Assembly: GCF_001625215.2 (NCBI RefSeq)
Contig: NC_030387.2
Coordinates: 33,131,606 to 33,195,605 of the forward strand
Length of the DNA stretch: 64,000 bases
DNA from: Daucus carota subsp. sativus
Lineage: Eukaryota > Streptophyta > Magnoliopsida > Apiales > Apiaceae
Direction: 5' to 3'
Shown in pieces: positions 1 through 13,374 of the stretch (positions are counted from its first letter, which is position 1; the number at the start of each line of letters is the position of its first letter). The notes under the pieces are model-generated. The model saw only the letters and a list, made by a program, of their open reading frames with translations, was not told the origin of the DNA and did no database searches. A program made the position numbers and the translations under genes.

Positions 1-245
1 TGTTCTCACTTCCCAAGACTGTGAATTCTAGCAGCTCGTGCGGGACTGAGAAAATCAGTATTGATGCATAGTGAAAGTAACAAAAGTTTTGCCAGTTTGA
101 ATTAAATGGTCGAGGGGGGCGCATAAAAATATTAATTACTTGATGTTCATCACTAGGGTCCCTCCCCATGTAGGGTGGCATCGTTTTGGCGTATTAATAT
201 AGACTTTTTTATTCCCTCTCTCTATGTATATGGCAGTCCTCAGGC

Positions 246-254
246 CTATATATA
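246..254 (+). promoter_or_regulatory. Putative TATA box of the CYP85A gene
   Basis: A TATATATA run lies about 145 bases upstream of the CYP85A start codon. It is followed by a CT-rich leader (about 325-370), as is common in plant 5' untranslated regions. Assigned by position and sequence only. Confidence 0.5.
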
Positions 255-392
255 CACACACGCTTCACCTAGCTCAAACCAGAACAGAACATATCATTAA
301 GCCCATGCCAGTCACAGAACATCTCTCTCCACAGCCATAATCTCTCTCTCTCTTTTCTCTCATCTCTCCCGGAGAGAGTGTTATTTACTTCA

Positions 393-3335
393 ATGGCTGT
401 TTTTATAGTCCTGTTTGGTGTGGTTTTGGGACTCTGTCTCTTGAGCACAGCTTTGTTGAGATGGAATGAAGTTAAGTACAGGAAGAAAGGGTTGCCTCCG
501 GGGACTATGGGCTGGCCACTTTTTGGTGAGACCACTGAGTTCCTCAAACAAGGCCCAGCTTTCATGAAAAACCAAAGAGCAAGGTGATTCTTCAGTTCTC
601 TCTGTTTGCTTTTTTGTTTAAGTGAAATGTTTCAGACCCTGTCTGTCTATTTAAACCTGTTTTTATTTCATATAGTTGCTATTTTTAGTGCCTGGTGCAC
701 ATTGTCTTTGTGTTTAAGTGGTCCAGGATGTGAAAACTGTTTGTTGTGTGGTTAAGTACATTTCTCAAGTATGATAATGAGCCATTTTCTTGATTTTTAA
801 TCATAGTAATCTCCCTGGAACACATTTTAGATAGTGATTATGATCATTTGTGATTGAAATATACATTATATGTCAGGTTTGGAAATGTTTTCAAGTCCCA
901 CATATTGGGCTGTCCTACAATAGTTTCTATGGATCCAGAGCTGAACAAATATATACTCATGAATGAAGCAAAAGGGCTTGTACCTGGTTATCCACAGTCC
1001 ATGCTTGACATATTAGGGAAATGTAACATAGCAGCTGTCCATGGCTCCACTCACAAGAACATGAGAGGGGCATTGCTGGCTCTTGTTAGCCCCCCTATGA
1101 TCAGAGATACCCTCTTGCCCAAAATCGATGATTTTATGAGATCTCATCTCAGCAGCTGGAATGGCAGAATCATTGATATTCAAGAGAAAACCAAAGAGGT
1201 ATGTAGTTGTCACAAGCTAAATTATTCCCTCCGTTTCCTTTTACTTTTCCTGTTTGATATGTCGGGACTGTTCGTAACATGAAATAAATTATTAATTTAC
1301 ATTTAGTTTATAAGGCTAAATATAGTTATGAATGATCTTGTTAGGGAGGACCCGTGCCTGGGGCCCTTGGCGAGAATTCGAACTCATGACCTTGTGCGAA
1401 GTCGAATGATCATCGGACTTTTCTAATAACTCTGTTTTACTATTTTTTACGCAGATGGCGTTTATGTCTTCACTCAAGCAGATTGCTGGTTTAGAGTCCA
1501 GCTCAATGTGTCAAGAGTTCATGCCTGAATTCTTTAAGCTAGTTTTGGGGACTCTTTCGTTGCCAATCAACCTCCCTAATACAAACTATGGCCGTGGCTT
1601 CCAGGTAATGTGCGCTCGCGTGCTATAATTTAGAAGCGTAAGATGAATGGTTCAAGTTTATTCATAAATTTGCGAATTTATGTGACAGGCAAGGCAGAGC
1701 ATTGTTAGCATGTTGAGAAAACTTTTAGAGGAGAGGAGGGCCTCTCAGGAAACACATAATGACATGCTGGCTCATCTTATGAACACTGAGGAGAATAGAT
1801 ACAAGCTTAGTGATGAAGAGATAATTGATCAAATTATTACAATCTTGTACTCTGGCTATGAAACTGTTTCAACTACTTCAATGATGGCTGTCAAATATCT
1901 TCATGATCATCCAAGGGTTCTTCAAGAACTCAGAGTAAGTCAACAACATAATCATATTTATCAGTTTCAGTTAGTGTTCTGTTTTTCCAAACTTTATTTA
2001 GTAACATGATTATTGTTTTTTTCAACAGAAAGAACATTTGGCAATCAGAGAAAAGAAAAGGCCAGAGGATCCGATTAATTGGAATGACTACAAATCCATG
2101 AGATTTACGCGCGCTGTAAGTTCATTTACGACTTAATTAAACACTTTGCATATGCTAGATAAACATAATTCTTAATGAGCTTAATTATTAATTATGTTTA
2201 TGATGGTAATGATGTTGCAGGTGATCTTTGAGACATCCAGATTAGCTACAATTGTTAATGGGGTTTTGAGGAAAACAACTAAAGAAATGGAACTGAATGG
2301 TAAGTCACTTGGAAATTAAGGATTAAAAATTTACATTTATGAATTGTATCTTGCTGTACTAGTGATTTATGGGCTCTAGGAAATGTGCTATGGTACTTTT
2401 TATTTGCTTTTCTGATTAGAAATATATAAAAGATGGTATGCTTAAATTAAATGTCTATGATTTGGGATCATCTTCCTTTCGAAAACCCTACATATCATGA
2501 TCCACATGGTATACCTACCATGCCAACCAGAACATTTCGGTCATGGTCCTACTCTTTTTATTACTTATTTTAAAGAATATACAAAAGTTAAATAATATCA
2601 TTGAGTAATCTGAAAAAACGTTTTTTTACGTAAACAACCACTCTACTCCCAGTATAACCAACTACCGAGATCCGACTTAGACTTAGATATACCGAGAATA
2701 TTTGATTTCTATTAAATCAAGGGAATGACAGAACAGAAAAAATTATTGAGTAATATTTTATACCATGGTCCAGTCAACAGTACTACTGTGAAACAGCTAA
2801 TCTGACCTCATTTTCCTCTGTTTTTCCAGGTTATGTGATTCCTGAAGGATGGAGAATATATGTTTATACTCGGGAAATCAACTATGACTCCCGGCTATAC
2901 CCTGAGCCACTTACATTTAATCCCTGGAGATGGCTGGTTAGTGAAGCTCCAGCTTAGTGATTAGTTATCTCAGAAAAATATTGAATTTGAGTGACTAATC
3001 TGTAATTTTTAAAAAATACAGGACAAGAGCATGGATGCTCAAAACTACTTTTTTATATTCGGAGGTGGTACTAGACAATGTCCTGGAAAGGAACTCGGGG
3101 TGGCTGAAATTTCAACCTTCTTGCATTACTTCGTAACTAAATACAGGTAATTATTAACCGCAGTTTTTTTACTGTTTACGTAATTGAGCAGCGGAAGAGT
3201 AAATTTTGAGTTTTTTTACTGATTGAGGTAAATGTGTGTAAATGCAGATGGGAAGAAGTTGGAGGAGATAAGCTGATGAAATTTCCAAGAGTTGAAGCAC
3301 CAAATGGGTTACATATTAGGGTTTCAGATTACTAA
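393..3335 (+). CDS. CYP85A1: Cytochrome P450 of the CYP85A family, brassinosteroid-6-oxidase
   Basis: CYP85A enzymes are ER-anchored monooxygenases that oxidise C-6 of 6-deoxo brassinosteroids to give castasterone, late in brassinosteroid synthesis. Nine exons join in frame with GT-AG borders: 393-583, 877-1198, 1455-1604, 1689-1934, 2029-2115, 2221-2299, 2830-2936, 3022-3146 and 3248-3335. The product is 464 residues, the normal length for the family. Residues 2-22 form a hydrophobic anchor, followed by a proline-containing hinge (LPPGTMGWP). The I-helix oxygen-binding stretch SGYET is at 276-280, the K-helix ExxR (ETSR) at 336-339, and the haem loop FGGGTRQCPG places the iron-ligand cysteine at 414. 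Stretches such as HILGCPTIVSMDPELN and KCNIAAVHGSTHK are typical of CYP85A. The ATG at 393 opens the hydrophobic anchor. The gene looks intact. Whether it also makes brassinolide, as some CYP85A paralogues do, cannot be told from sequence. Confidence 0.95.
1330..1430 (-). repeat. Possible fragment of a tRNA-derived SINE in CYP85A intron 2
   Basis: Read on the minus strand, this intron stretch contains GGTCATGAGTTCGAATTCTC, which resembles a polymerase III B box as found in tRNA-derived SINEs. No clear A box, tail or target-site duplication could be fixed, so this is a weak call. Confidence 0.25.
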
Positions 3336-5041
3336 CTAATCTAGCTAGGTAAATATGTACAGAAGAGAAGTAGGATATAAGGGTGAGTGACAAGGGTGTA
3401 CAATAATTTTCTCTAACTTAGTAGTAGAAATTAATTATAATTATTTCATGTGCTTCATTTCTGCTAAACTAATCAAATAATGATATTTTCTGCATATATC
3501 AAAATGCTTTTAGATCATGCGAAGACGACTAAACTACAAACCGACTAAAATGATGCTTAGACCGCGACTAATCAAAAGATTTATAAATTGAGTACGACTC
3601 GAAAAATAGACATGATCTGAATAAGATATTGAAGAGAGTAAAGAAAAATATAATCCTTGATGAACCGACTATAACAAATCGACTATGACTAAACAAGATA
3701 AAAAACAAATATTTTGTGCACCGAGAGGGACTAAACATAAATTTATTATCAACTTTGTGAAGTAGACAAAAGTGAATATGAATCTCGTAAACTGTGAGGA
3801 AGACTAACAATGTGGCGGAAGAAAATCTAGACAGGCTTTATTTGTGCTTGGAGCCAAGAGCTCAATATCAAACAATGACTGATGGTCAAGAGTCATAGAT
3901 AAAGCACATGAAGAAACATCAAATAAATTTAATGAAACCATGGAACTAAAAACAAAGAGAACTACACAGCTACACTTCACATTCACATCTCTGCCTTATC
4001 CACACAAGCACCAAGCATTATTTTTGTGTCTAAAATCACCATATTGTTGAGCAACATTTGTAAAAAACACAAATTATATCACTCTGCTTAACTTTCACAT
4101 ACAATGGTGAAAAATAAAAATATAATAAATTATCACGAGTTCTTGCGGTCAATAACCAATGTTCCCGGCAACTCAGCTACATGCCCAGAGGCAACCCCTA
4201 AGGTTTTTCGGAAATTGCTTTAGAAGGAACTATTGGCAAATAATATAACGATTTGACTTGAAATAAGGAAAAGAAAATACAGCAGTAATCTTGCAATGAC
4301 CCAAGGCTGTAGAATTGCACCCCCAAATATTGGTGAAGATAAGATAGAAAGTGAGAGGTAAGCAGAAAGTGAGAAGCAAATAGAACCAGAATTGACATTT
4401 CTTATTGTATTCATGGGTAGAACTGGACTAACATTTCTTATGTATAGTGGCATACTTGCATGGGCCAAAAGGGGCAGACCAAGTACCTATAATCAGAAAT
4501 GCAAGAGAAAACTAAGGCATAGTTGCTCTGAAAAATCAAGTTCCCTTGGGAAAAAAAGCTCAGAGTTAAAAAGTTACAGAAAACTTGACTACTAGTTGCT
4601 AACTACGACATTCATTGAATAAATACCTGTATTATATATAGGAATATATAAGAAGCATTATCATTATTAGATATTCCAATTGCCTGCTAGTGCCATCTAT
4701 AATTCAACAAATAAATTTTTCAAGTTCACTTGTCGCTTAGTTCCATTGGAATCAGGAAACGAATGAATATATATTGTTACAGAATTTAATGATGATGCAA
4801 AGTAAAAAAACAAAATTTCGTGCTGCTGCTTCAAAATTCATGACACACTGGCATACAAATGGTTCTAACCTTCAGTTTCGTGAAGGCATTTCAATATTAC
4901 TCAACTTGATGGTAGGCTGAGCTTACAGGTGGTTTCTCTCTGCAGGAAAATGCAGAAACATGATCAGAGACTTGAAAGAGCCTTAAACTGGTATAGGGCA
5001 AGTCATGATGACTGCTGATGAAAGATGAACTCTTTATGTTT
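3336..5041. other. Convergent intergenic stretch between CYP85A and TRM1
   Basis: Both flanking genes end towards this 1.7 kb stretch, so it should hold their two 3' untranslated regions and polyadenylation signals. I see no supported coding sequence or mobile-element ends. The short open frames here lack family resemblance and splice context. Confidence 0.6.
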
Positions 5042-8000
5042 TCACGAAATTGAAGGAGTGTCTTCTGTCTTCTTACGCTTGGCCTCAGGCTCATCACCGC
5101 CTTCATGTTCACTGATTCCCTTTAGTGCTTCTGGACCCAAAAGAGATACATGTTTGCTAGTGATGGTACGACCTGCCCTAAGCTTTGGCCCCCAGTGTCT
5201 CTCTGGATTAGGCAGAAAGCGTGCCACCTTCTTGGATTGTGCCTTGCTAAGGGATGCAACAGCCCGGGCAAAATTGGCCTGTGATGGAACAAATCAGATT
5301 GGGGATTAGAATAACTTTTAACAAAAACTGATAGATATGTAACCTACACGACCAGATTATCACAATTCTTTCCATTTTTGAGGACAGATTATTATATACA
5401 CACACACCCATGCCTTCACAGAGGCTAAACCACCTGCATCTTGTTAAAAACGAGGATACCCCTCGACTGCAATGTCTTTATGTAGTAAAAAAATGATTGC
5501 ATGTTCAGAAAGATAAACAATTCATAAAACATAAGGAACAATTCTGCAATGTACAGCTACGTGTATACAGTCTAGGATGCTCAAGATCTTGGACCAAATA
5601 AGTGGAGTTTGGATATATTAATTTCATCAAACAATATTTGATGACAGAAGAAAAAAGAAGGGGGTATCCATAATCATACGACCTTCCTAGTGTATCCCTG
5701 GCAAACAAGGATATACTTAAAAGAAACACAAGGGTAAAGACTTGTTCATGGTAAATTATACCTCAAGTGTTGGTTCCTTTGAAAGTATCACGCTTCCAGC
5801 TTGATCTGGTGCTTGAGCTTTAACAGGGTGACTTTTTATCTAATGCAAGAAAAAAATATATCAGCTTTACAGAGGCTATATGAAAATGATCTGCTAATGC
5901 AATTTGCAAGTCTGAAAGTCCAAAAAGCTACACTATGCTAGTCCTAACTCCAAATGCAGTAGTGCTGCTTCAGATACCCATGCATGAAACCATTACTACA
6001 TAAAAGTAGATAGATTAAAGCAGCACCCACATTCTTGCTCAGAGGAAAAGGACCATAACCTGATTATGACCTAGGACCAAGTAAGCAGTAGAGAGTATGT
6101 ATAAATATATGGTTCTTACCCAGCAACGCATGATATCCCATATGACATTCATAGGAGCATCTGATTTTAATCCTAATGGATTTACATGAGTTCCTGATAT
6201 ACGATATCCAGCATTTATGACAGCAGATCGGAATATAACAGCGGAGGGGGAAGTACATTTCAGCGTTGCACAGAGATTGTGCAAACTCAGAAAGAGAGGA
6301 ACATCGGGTAGTTCCTGAGGGAAAAAAAAAAAAGGAAGCATAACTAATGAGCACAGAAGTCAAGATATGCAGCTGCAAGAGTGAGTACAAGTAACAATCA
6401 GACGCACTTCAACAATTTAACACAAAATTTATACACACAATTTAAGAACCTCTTCACCATGATATCAAAGCATTTAAGTTGCTGCCTCTAAATGAATATA
6501 TGGGTGTTTGGCCCTGAATACCCGCATATTCATGATTAATGCCCTAAATATCAGAATCCAGAAAAATGGCCCCCAACTACCATTTAGTAACACCACATCG
6601 TCCAACGTCTTGGTTATCTACCAAAAACGCTAGACGATGTAGCGTTCTGTTAGGTTATCCTAACAGAACGCTCTAATTAGGTTTACCTAAATTAGAACGC
6701 TACATCGTCTGGCGTCTAAATAGGTTAACCCTAATAGACGCTACACGATGTAGCGTTTTGCTGGGGTTAAAACAGCACAACGCTACACGATCTAGCGTTT
6801 TCATCCCAAAATTGAAAACGCTAGATTATCAGCGTCTCTAACTGGTATTTGGGGCCATTTTTTCTAACTTTGTTATTTTGGGCATTACTCCAAGAATATT
6901 TGAGATTTGGGGCCATTTTTCGAATATATGTTGTGTCAAAGCAGCTTTAACCATAAGTTCCTTAGATTTGGGCAATCAAAATAATAGGATATATCTAAAA
7001 AGAATGCATCAAGATACTGATCACGGGATCATACTAATTTCAGAAGCACAACCACCTAAAATATACTATTCCCACGTAAAATGAAGGAGCAACAGTTTTG
7101 AAGACATGTGAACACTGTTATCCAAACAGGACCAACAAATAAAAGAGACAGCATGTACAAGAGATATCTGCATCTATGTAAATCACCAGGATTAATGTAA
7201 CTGCATAATGGAGACAAAGTATTCAAAAATACATAATATAGTTGCCACAGCAAGGACAAAGGTGTAAATGCATCATGAAGGGATAATAATAAAAAATATA
7301 TAAGGTTATGATCATTAGAAGAAAGTAACTTAAATCAATTAATCCTTGGGACCTTATATTTTGTTTCCCGAGGTTTTCATATATACAAACCTCTGAAATT
7401 GTTGTCAATACAGCAGAAATTCTTTCATACGCAGGATACCGATCTTTCATACTTTTAACATCCTCTAAGATGGATGTGACCCATTCTTGATCGTGGATTG
7501 GAGCAGACCATATGGGTCCACCCATATTATATGATTTACCACAATCGCTACACTCTTGAGGAACAGCAGGACCAAACCCAGGAAGATATCTCACACTGTT
7601 ATTCTGGAGAATAAAATGCAAAGAAACAAATAAATTAGAGTTAGACATGACACAATCACAACGTTAAGATTCTAGATGCAGAAATTCTAAAATATTAATA
7701 TTCTATCAGCATAGGGTTGAGATTCATTTATGACTAATTAATAAATATTCATCTGTACAAGACAATACTAAAACGTTACATGTATACCAACTACTTCAAA
7801 CTCATCGACTTTTCAAATGAGAACTCAATATACAAACCCACCAAACTAAGGTAGGGATACATTTAAAATTAGCCAGCATCATTGTGTGAGATTCATATAA
7901 TGTACCGAAACTTTAAGAACTAACGAACAGTCATTCACATGAAAAAGGTTGAAGTATGAAAGGCGGACAGACACAATGGCAACATGATATGGTTTCTGTG

Positions 8001-11000
8001 ATTTTCTAGTCCAGTTTATTAAGTACAAAGGAAGCACAATGTGCGGCGTGAAGAAAAAAACAATTAAACTACTATACCTTGGACACAGTCCTCCCAATTG
8101 GCTGGAGATGAAAAGAATCACACCCAACACACTGGTAAATGTACGAGAGCTTAAGAGGAGTATTCTTCATGGCACTCGCTGAGCTGTAAACAACAATTTT
8201 ATATACTAGTCAGTACTCTAGTACCCAGTCAACCTCCTCTTCCCCGAAAAAAATATAAAAATAATACAGATACTTACGTGTATACACGGACAAAAACACG
8301 TACATAGAAGTCCATCTGAACAGACAAGACAGGAACGATATATCGTTTGTAACGATTTGCATGGCTCTGCAATTGACGAAGCCATCGAAATCCATAACTC
8401 TTGAAAATGTAATAAGATGGAGAATTTGCTTTGTAAGTACAGATGCTTTTGAGAGAGAGTTTACCTCAATGCAGGAAAGAAGGATCCGCAAAGCCATTTC
8501 GTGGCAATATTTTCCTCTCAAAGGATAAGAACCATATCTAGTTACACAAGCAGTCAAAAATTAGCAAACATTTTACCTCTTTTATCTCTTCCCAAGTATA
8601 GTGTAAGCTACTTATATAAGTTCACTATTTAGATCAGGCCATATGGAATAGGACCTTACTTTGAATAGCAAACCTCTCCATTACCGCCGCAGAGAACTGC
8701 CATATCAGTTGCAGTACACATTAACATGCCTCCATCAACAACTGATTGAACTGCAGAGTCCAGGAACACGGAGGGTGAACCATAAGGATCAAGATCAACC
8801 TGACATAGAAAGGGGATAGTAAGAAGGAACATTACCCAAAATAAATATATATCAAACTTCTCCAGAACCACAGGTATATATGACTAGTCCAATGGTTCAA
8901 TCTAATAGTCATTTGCTGGAATCTAGTAAATTAAAGTTGTAAAATACGTACATTAGGAACTTCAGAGAGTACCCGAGTCTAAAAATATACAATAAATAAC
9001 AAAATCATACCATGTCAAATTCATTAGGGTGTGTGAGCATATAAACTCGGGCATCAGCAAGTTCCGAATCTACTTTTGCAGATGCTGCTGACCCATTAAA
9101 TATAATGTTTCTTTTACATGCTTCAACAGAGGCTGCAAAAGAGCAATTGTTTATGGTTCGGGAGGCGGTTTTAACTTGAAACTAATCCTAAATCACTGAA
9201 CGAAATTCAACATTTATTAAAAAATAAACACAGGATTATTAAAGCATGCAGAAATTTAAGATATTTTAACTTTGGGAATGTGTATTTCTAGATTATGAGG
9301 CTGAGTTACAGGAACTATAATATGTGATGAATTACGTGAATAGCTAATTGTTTTATGGCGATTGAATGGAACACTTTGATTTTATCTGCAGTAAGTATAA
9401 CACTGATGATGTATTGAGCATTTATCTCTGTTATAAAATACTACATGAATATGTTTGTTATCAGATGTTTAAATGTTCAGCGTCACTGATATTCCAAGTA
9501 TATATTATTGTTTTATTCTCTATTAAGAAGTTAGTAACATCTGCTGCTATTATTTCCCCTATTTAGGGAGTATCAAGAACATGATTGAAAAGTTTTGACG
9601 GTACCTGGATCATTGTCCAGTGCCACAACTTTACCAATTTCTTCAACTTCGCGTGCATACCTGAGAGCCCTTAAACCTGAAGCTGACAGAGCCTATAAAC
9701 ACACATAGAAAGCCTTTGCATAAGTTTAGCTATTTGGTCAAACAGTACAAATGTGGTATTGTACATAAATGAGCAATTACATGGTTCATAAAACAAAAGT
9801 AAATTTTAACAAAAAAAAAAAAAAGCAGAAATAATCAACCTCTAACACTCTTGGTGGTTTGAGTTCTTTTCGGACTTTTTCTTGGGTTTCACGTGGTTCT
9901 TCTACAATTCTACACGCCTCATTCTCATCAAGAGGTTCTGAAGCTTCATGCTTACCATTCACGGTTCCATTAACCGAGTCGGCAGGTGCTTTCGGTTCAG
10001 AAGAGGGAATTTCTTGCGTCTTCGCTGGTGTTTTTTTCCTTCGTGATGAATATGCTTCATGTTCTTGTTTACGTTTGGATATAAATGCCCTCAAGACAGC
10101 AATAGATATATCTCTGTTGTTAACCTGTTTTTCAAATAGATCAATTAAAGTTATTTCTCAGTACTAGACAAACACCAAAAGGAAAGAGCAGAAGTTATGC
10201 TGTTTGTTGGTGAACAAGCAGGAAATTGCAGCAATATTGTATCACCTCCACTAAATTCTATTTATTCGTCTAGGTCTCTGAAAAAACTTCTAAATTAATT
10301 CTGTGAGTGAATACAACCGAATAAGAAAAAGACCATTATAAATATTAAGTTATGGCAAAACAGAAGACAGTAAGCTAGCTATTTAATTAAAAGGTGATTT
10401 CCCATTCCTTATGGTTAAGCTTCCTTGTCATATATAAAATCCCACCAACATAAATCACACGTAAAGACAAAGTAATAAACAAAGTAGAAGCAGAACGACT
10501 ACTTAAACAATGATAACATTTGACTTTTGCATAGTACAGTTCCAGAAAGCTTCATTCCTCATGTTGGGCTAAATTAAGCAGTCTACAATCATACTATTCA
10601 TATTCTATGTGTAGTAGCCTAGTAGGGTTTCAAACTTTAAACCTCATAAATTCGGTAAGAACCAGAAGCAATAGAACCAAGCAACATCTCAGCTAAAAGT
10701 TTTCCATATTGTTCAAGCTTTGCTACTCTGCAGTGAGGGTCTTATTTGGCAACAATTATTCAACCTAAAAAATTTCAGATTCGCCAACCAATGGTGTCAC
10801 TGTGCCCTTGAATCCCACAGGTAAAAGGATTGTATTGAGTTACTATATTTCCTGAAACCTAATTTGAAAAGCTCATGGGATTTAGGCCATTAAACTTGAA
10901 GAGTGAGAAACCAGCCGCTAAAGTCATTTGACTCAAAGATATTAAGATGTAGCACCGATTTGTTCCAAAGGAGGACCATCGATTAAATTAAATCTCAGAG

Positions 11001-12032
11001 CAATGACCCAGGTTTTGATGGTTCTTAAGAGCTCTCGTCAAAAATTTCAGATACTGTGCTAGAAGCCTAGAACCACCATATCCCCTATAATCTTAACATT
11101 TTAGGACTTGAGAAACATCTTAGGTTCCCAACTTATATGCATTAATAGAGAGATGACTAGTAGCTTATTAGTTGTCATGAATCAAGATTACATGTTCCAT
11201 AATTATGAACTCTCAGCCTAAGATCCAGCTCCATATGATGAACTTTTAATATAATCTCCATTTGTATTTGTTGCATACTCACGTTATCCTCTTCTTTCAC
11301 AAAAGAACCCAATTGCATATTCAGGATTAATATCATTAATGTTTACACATGAACAATTTTTACTCAAAATATCAGAACCCAAATAATCATTATATATTTA
11401 TATTTGACCTTCTGTTTGAACTAATGACCCTCACAAAAAACCCAATTTTTGTCTAATGGTGCATACAAATAACCTAATAATATTATTTATTTTCTCACAA
11501 CATTATTGAATACTTTGGTACCAACTAGTGTAGAGTACAATATAAGAAAATGCATGAACTCTGGTTTTCAAGAATCCTCAAGGTTTTTATCACTCAATAC
11601 GACTCGCTACATATTACCTAAAAATTACAGCTTTATAATAACTTAGTAAATATAACCTAGAATTAAGACCTCATAACGATAACATACATATAAACAGATG
11701 CAAACCATGTCAATTAATTAATCATCATCAGGACCCCTACCAATTCTCAACAAAATCAATTGACACTCATCCGGAAGCAGAAAAGAACAAGCATTCAAGA
11801 TCTATTTTTTTCCCTACCCAGTATCCCATACTCAATCTTTAGTCATAAACCCATCAAAAACCCACAATGATACAAATTAAAAAAAAACCTGTGCTTTGTT
11901 ATAAAATACAGCATTCTTTGTATGCATGAGGATCTCAGCTTCACCCTCTTTGATAACAGTGAAATCATTGATATCAAAAGACGTGCCCTTGCTTTCTTGT
12001 TTCTCTACTTCCCCTGTCTTTTCACCTCCCAT
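5042..12032 (-). CDS. TRM1: tRNA (guanine(26)-N(2))-dimethyltransferase, TRM1 family
   Basis: TRM1 uses S-adenosylmethionine to dimethylate N2 of G26 in many tRNAs. Twelve exons join in frame, in transcript order: 12032-11889, 10124-9840, 9692-9605, 9132-9011, 8799-8660, 8537-8465, 8366-8278, 8183-8078, 7603-7391, 6314-6120, 5839-5762 and 5278-5042. The product is 589 residues, close to other plant TRM1 proteins. The N-terminal [14 protein letters not shown] and [14 protein letters not shown] blocks are conserved in the family. [13 protein letters not shown] and VVALDNDP form the Rossmann SAM-binding part, and DLDPYG (215-220) is the catalytic DPFG/DPPY-type motif. Two CxxC pairs (332/335 and 367/370) match the metal-binding C-terminal domain. 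Residues around 70-125, rich in K, E and S, are a low-complexity insertion within exon 2. The start is the first ATG after a 5' leader with no in-frame upstream ATG seen. No organelle-targeting sequence is obvious. Confidence 0.94.
6510..6919. mobile_element. Foldback (long terminal inverted repeat) element with palindrome-chain core, in TRM1 intron 9
   Basis: Arms of about 70 bases at 6510-6582 and 6844-6919 are imperfect inverted copies of each other; both contain GGGCATTA and GGGGCCATTTTT-type blocks in opposite orientation. The interior (6625-6835) is a chain of hairpins. ACGCT and AGCGT halves alternate every 15-25 bases, and the spacers between them are palindromic too (for example CTGTTAGGTTATCCTAACAG at 6647-6666). 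The element lies in the TRM1 intron between the exons ending at 7391 and starting at 6314. No protein is encoded. It behaves like a non-autonomous inverted-repeat element. I do not recognise the family and could not fix a target-site duplication. Confidence 0.6.
10125..11888 (-). other. Large first intron of TRM1
   Basis: A 1.76 kb AT-rich intron separates TRM1 exons 1 and 2 with GT-AG borders on the minus strand. I see no coding exon, tRNA or clear mobile-element ends in it. Confidence 0.7.
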
Positions 12033-12768
12033 GACTAAAGACAAAGCTAATAATCCAAGACTTTTTACTGAGCGGCGGAGAAGGGGTGGTGGTGGTTGTG
12101 GCGGCGGAGAAGGGGTGCGAGAAAGAAAGAACAGGGTTTAAATCGTATGTAAGATCTTTTGTCAGTCTAATAGAATATTATAGTGGTTTATATGTGTCTA
12201 TTTTTGTTGTTTATTTATTTAGTTTTGAAAATTATTATTGTACTATAAGCTCGGTTTTTTGATACTGCAATTTGAATTATAGTACATTAAAAAATTATAA
12301 TTATGAAAACTGAATAATTATTTTTTAATATTTTCATATTTATATTGATTAAGATATAATATGGAGAAATGATATTTTTTTACAAATTTTTTTAAACTAG
12401 AATTTATAATTATATTTAATAAGAAGTCTAAAAAATGTTAAAAAGATAAAGGGAGTTGGCGAGAATATTAATTTCTAATATTATTGTATATTTTTAATCT
12501 CTCATTTGCAAAAAATTATTATTAATATATTATTTGTTTCTAATATTAATGTACATGAAGAAATCTACCGTTCAAATATCTGGATTCTTATATTATTTTT
12601 AATATTACAATCTTAACAATTAATATTGTATTGATTTCAAGTTATTTTATAATTTATGATTGAGATAATGTTGTCCAACATTTATTTGGTTTGAATCATG
12701 AAGTCACTTATAATACAAGACGGGCATTAATAAAATAAGTAATTTTGTTCAAAAATTAATAATATATA
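12033..12768. other. Upstream region of TRM1
   Basis: About 100 bases next to the TRM1 start (12040-12140) are GC-richer and, on the minus strand, hold CCGCCGCC/CCACCACC-type stretches typical of a 5' leader. Beyond about 12170 the sequence is plain AT-rich intergenic DNA with no gene seen. Confidence 0.5.
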
Positions 12769-13092
12769 TTCCCTCCGTTCTAGTCATTTCTATATAGTTT
12801 TCTTTTTGGGATGTCCCATAATTTTTATACATTTCTAAAATAATAACTTTTAATAATATAAAACACCATCACACCAACTACTTTATTTCACTATCGTCAT
12901 TTCATAATAATATAAACACTATTACACTCACTAATTTCCTATACTATCACAATTCACAAATCCATTATTAAATATAAATGGGTCCCGTCATTTTACTCAC
13001 TTTTCATCTAACTTTACTCTTTTTTACACTTTTTCTTTTTTTTTATCTCCGTATCCACACCAAATGTATATAATCTATTAGCACGGAGGGAG
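12769..13092. mobile_element. Stowaway-type MITE (Tc1/mariner), copy 1
   Basis: The ends read TTCCCTCCGTTC and, inverted, CTCCCTCCGTGC, which are Stowaway terminal inverted repeats. They are flanked by TA dinucleotides at 12767-12768 and 13093-13094, the family's target duplication. The element is 324 bases, AT-rich and non-coding. The first base of the left repeat has changed, so it is not brand new. Confidence 0.85.
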
Positions 13093-13374
13093 TAATTGAT
13101 TAGGCAAATATTCATATTATTATTTGTACATTAATACATTTTTTAGAGATTTGTAAAGAAATGAGAGGGACAGAGGGAATATAAATTTAATGGATAAATA
13201 TGTTAAACAGAAAATTATACTAATTAAATAAAAATCATTCAAAATATTTTTAAAAAAAAACATTTTTAATATAGGTTGTCTGAAACTATAATTTTGATTT
13301 TTAAAAAGTTTTGTTTTTTGTTTTTAAAAAAAAGTTTTGCTTTGTTTAAGAGTTCGAAAACCGAAAAGCCTGAG

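Noticed and set aside
378-392. Upstream extension of the CYP85A frame
   Set aside because: It would need a GTG start; the ATG at 393 matches the family N-terminus.
9859-10167. Plus-strand open frame of about 100 codons
   Set aside because: Antisense shadow of TRM1 exon 2, which has clear family motifs and splice sites on the minus strand.
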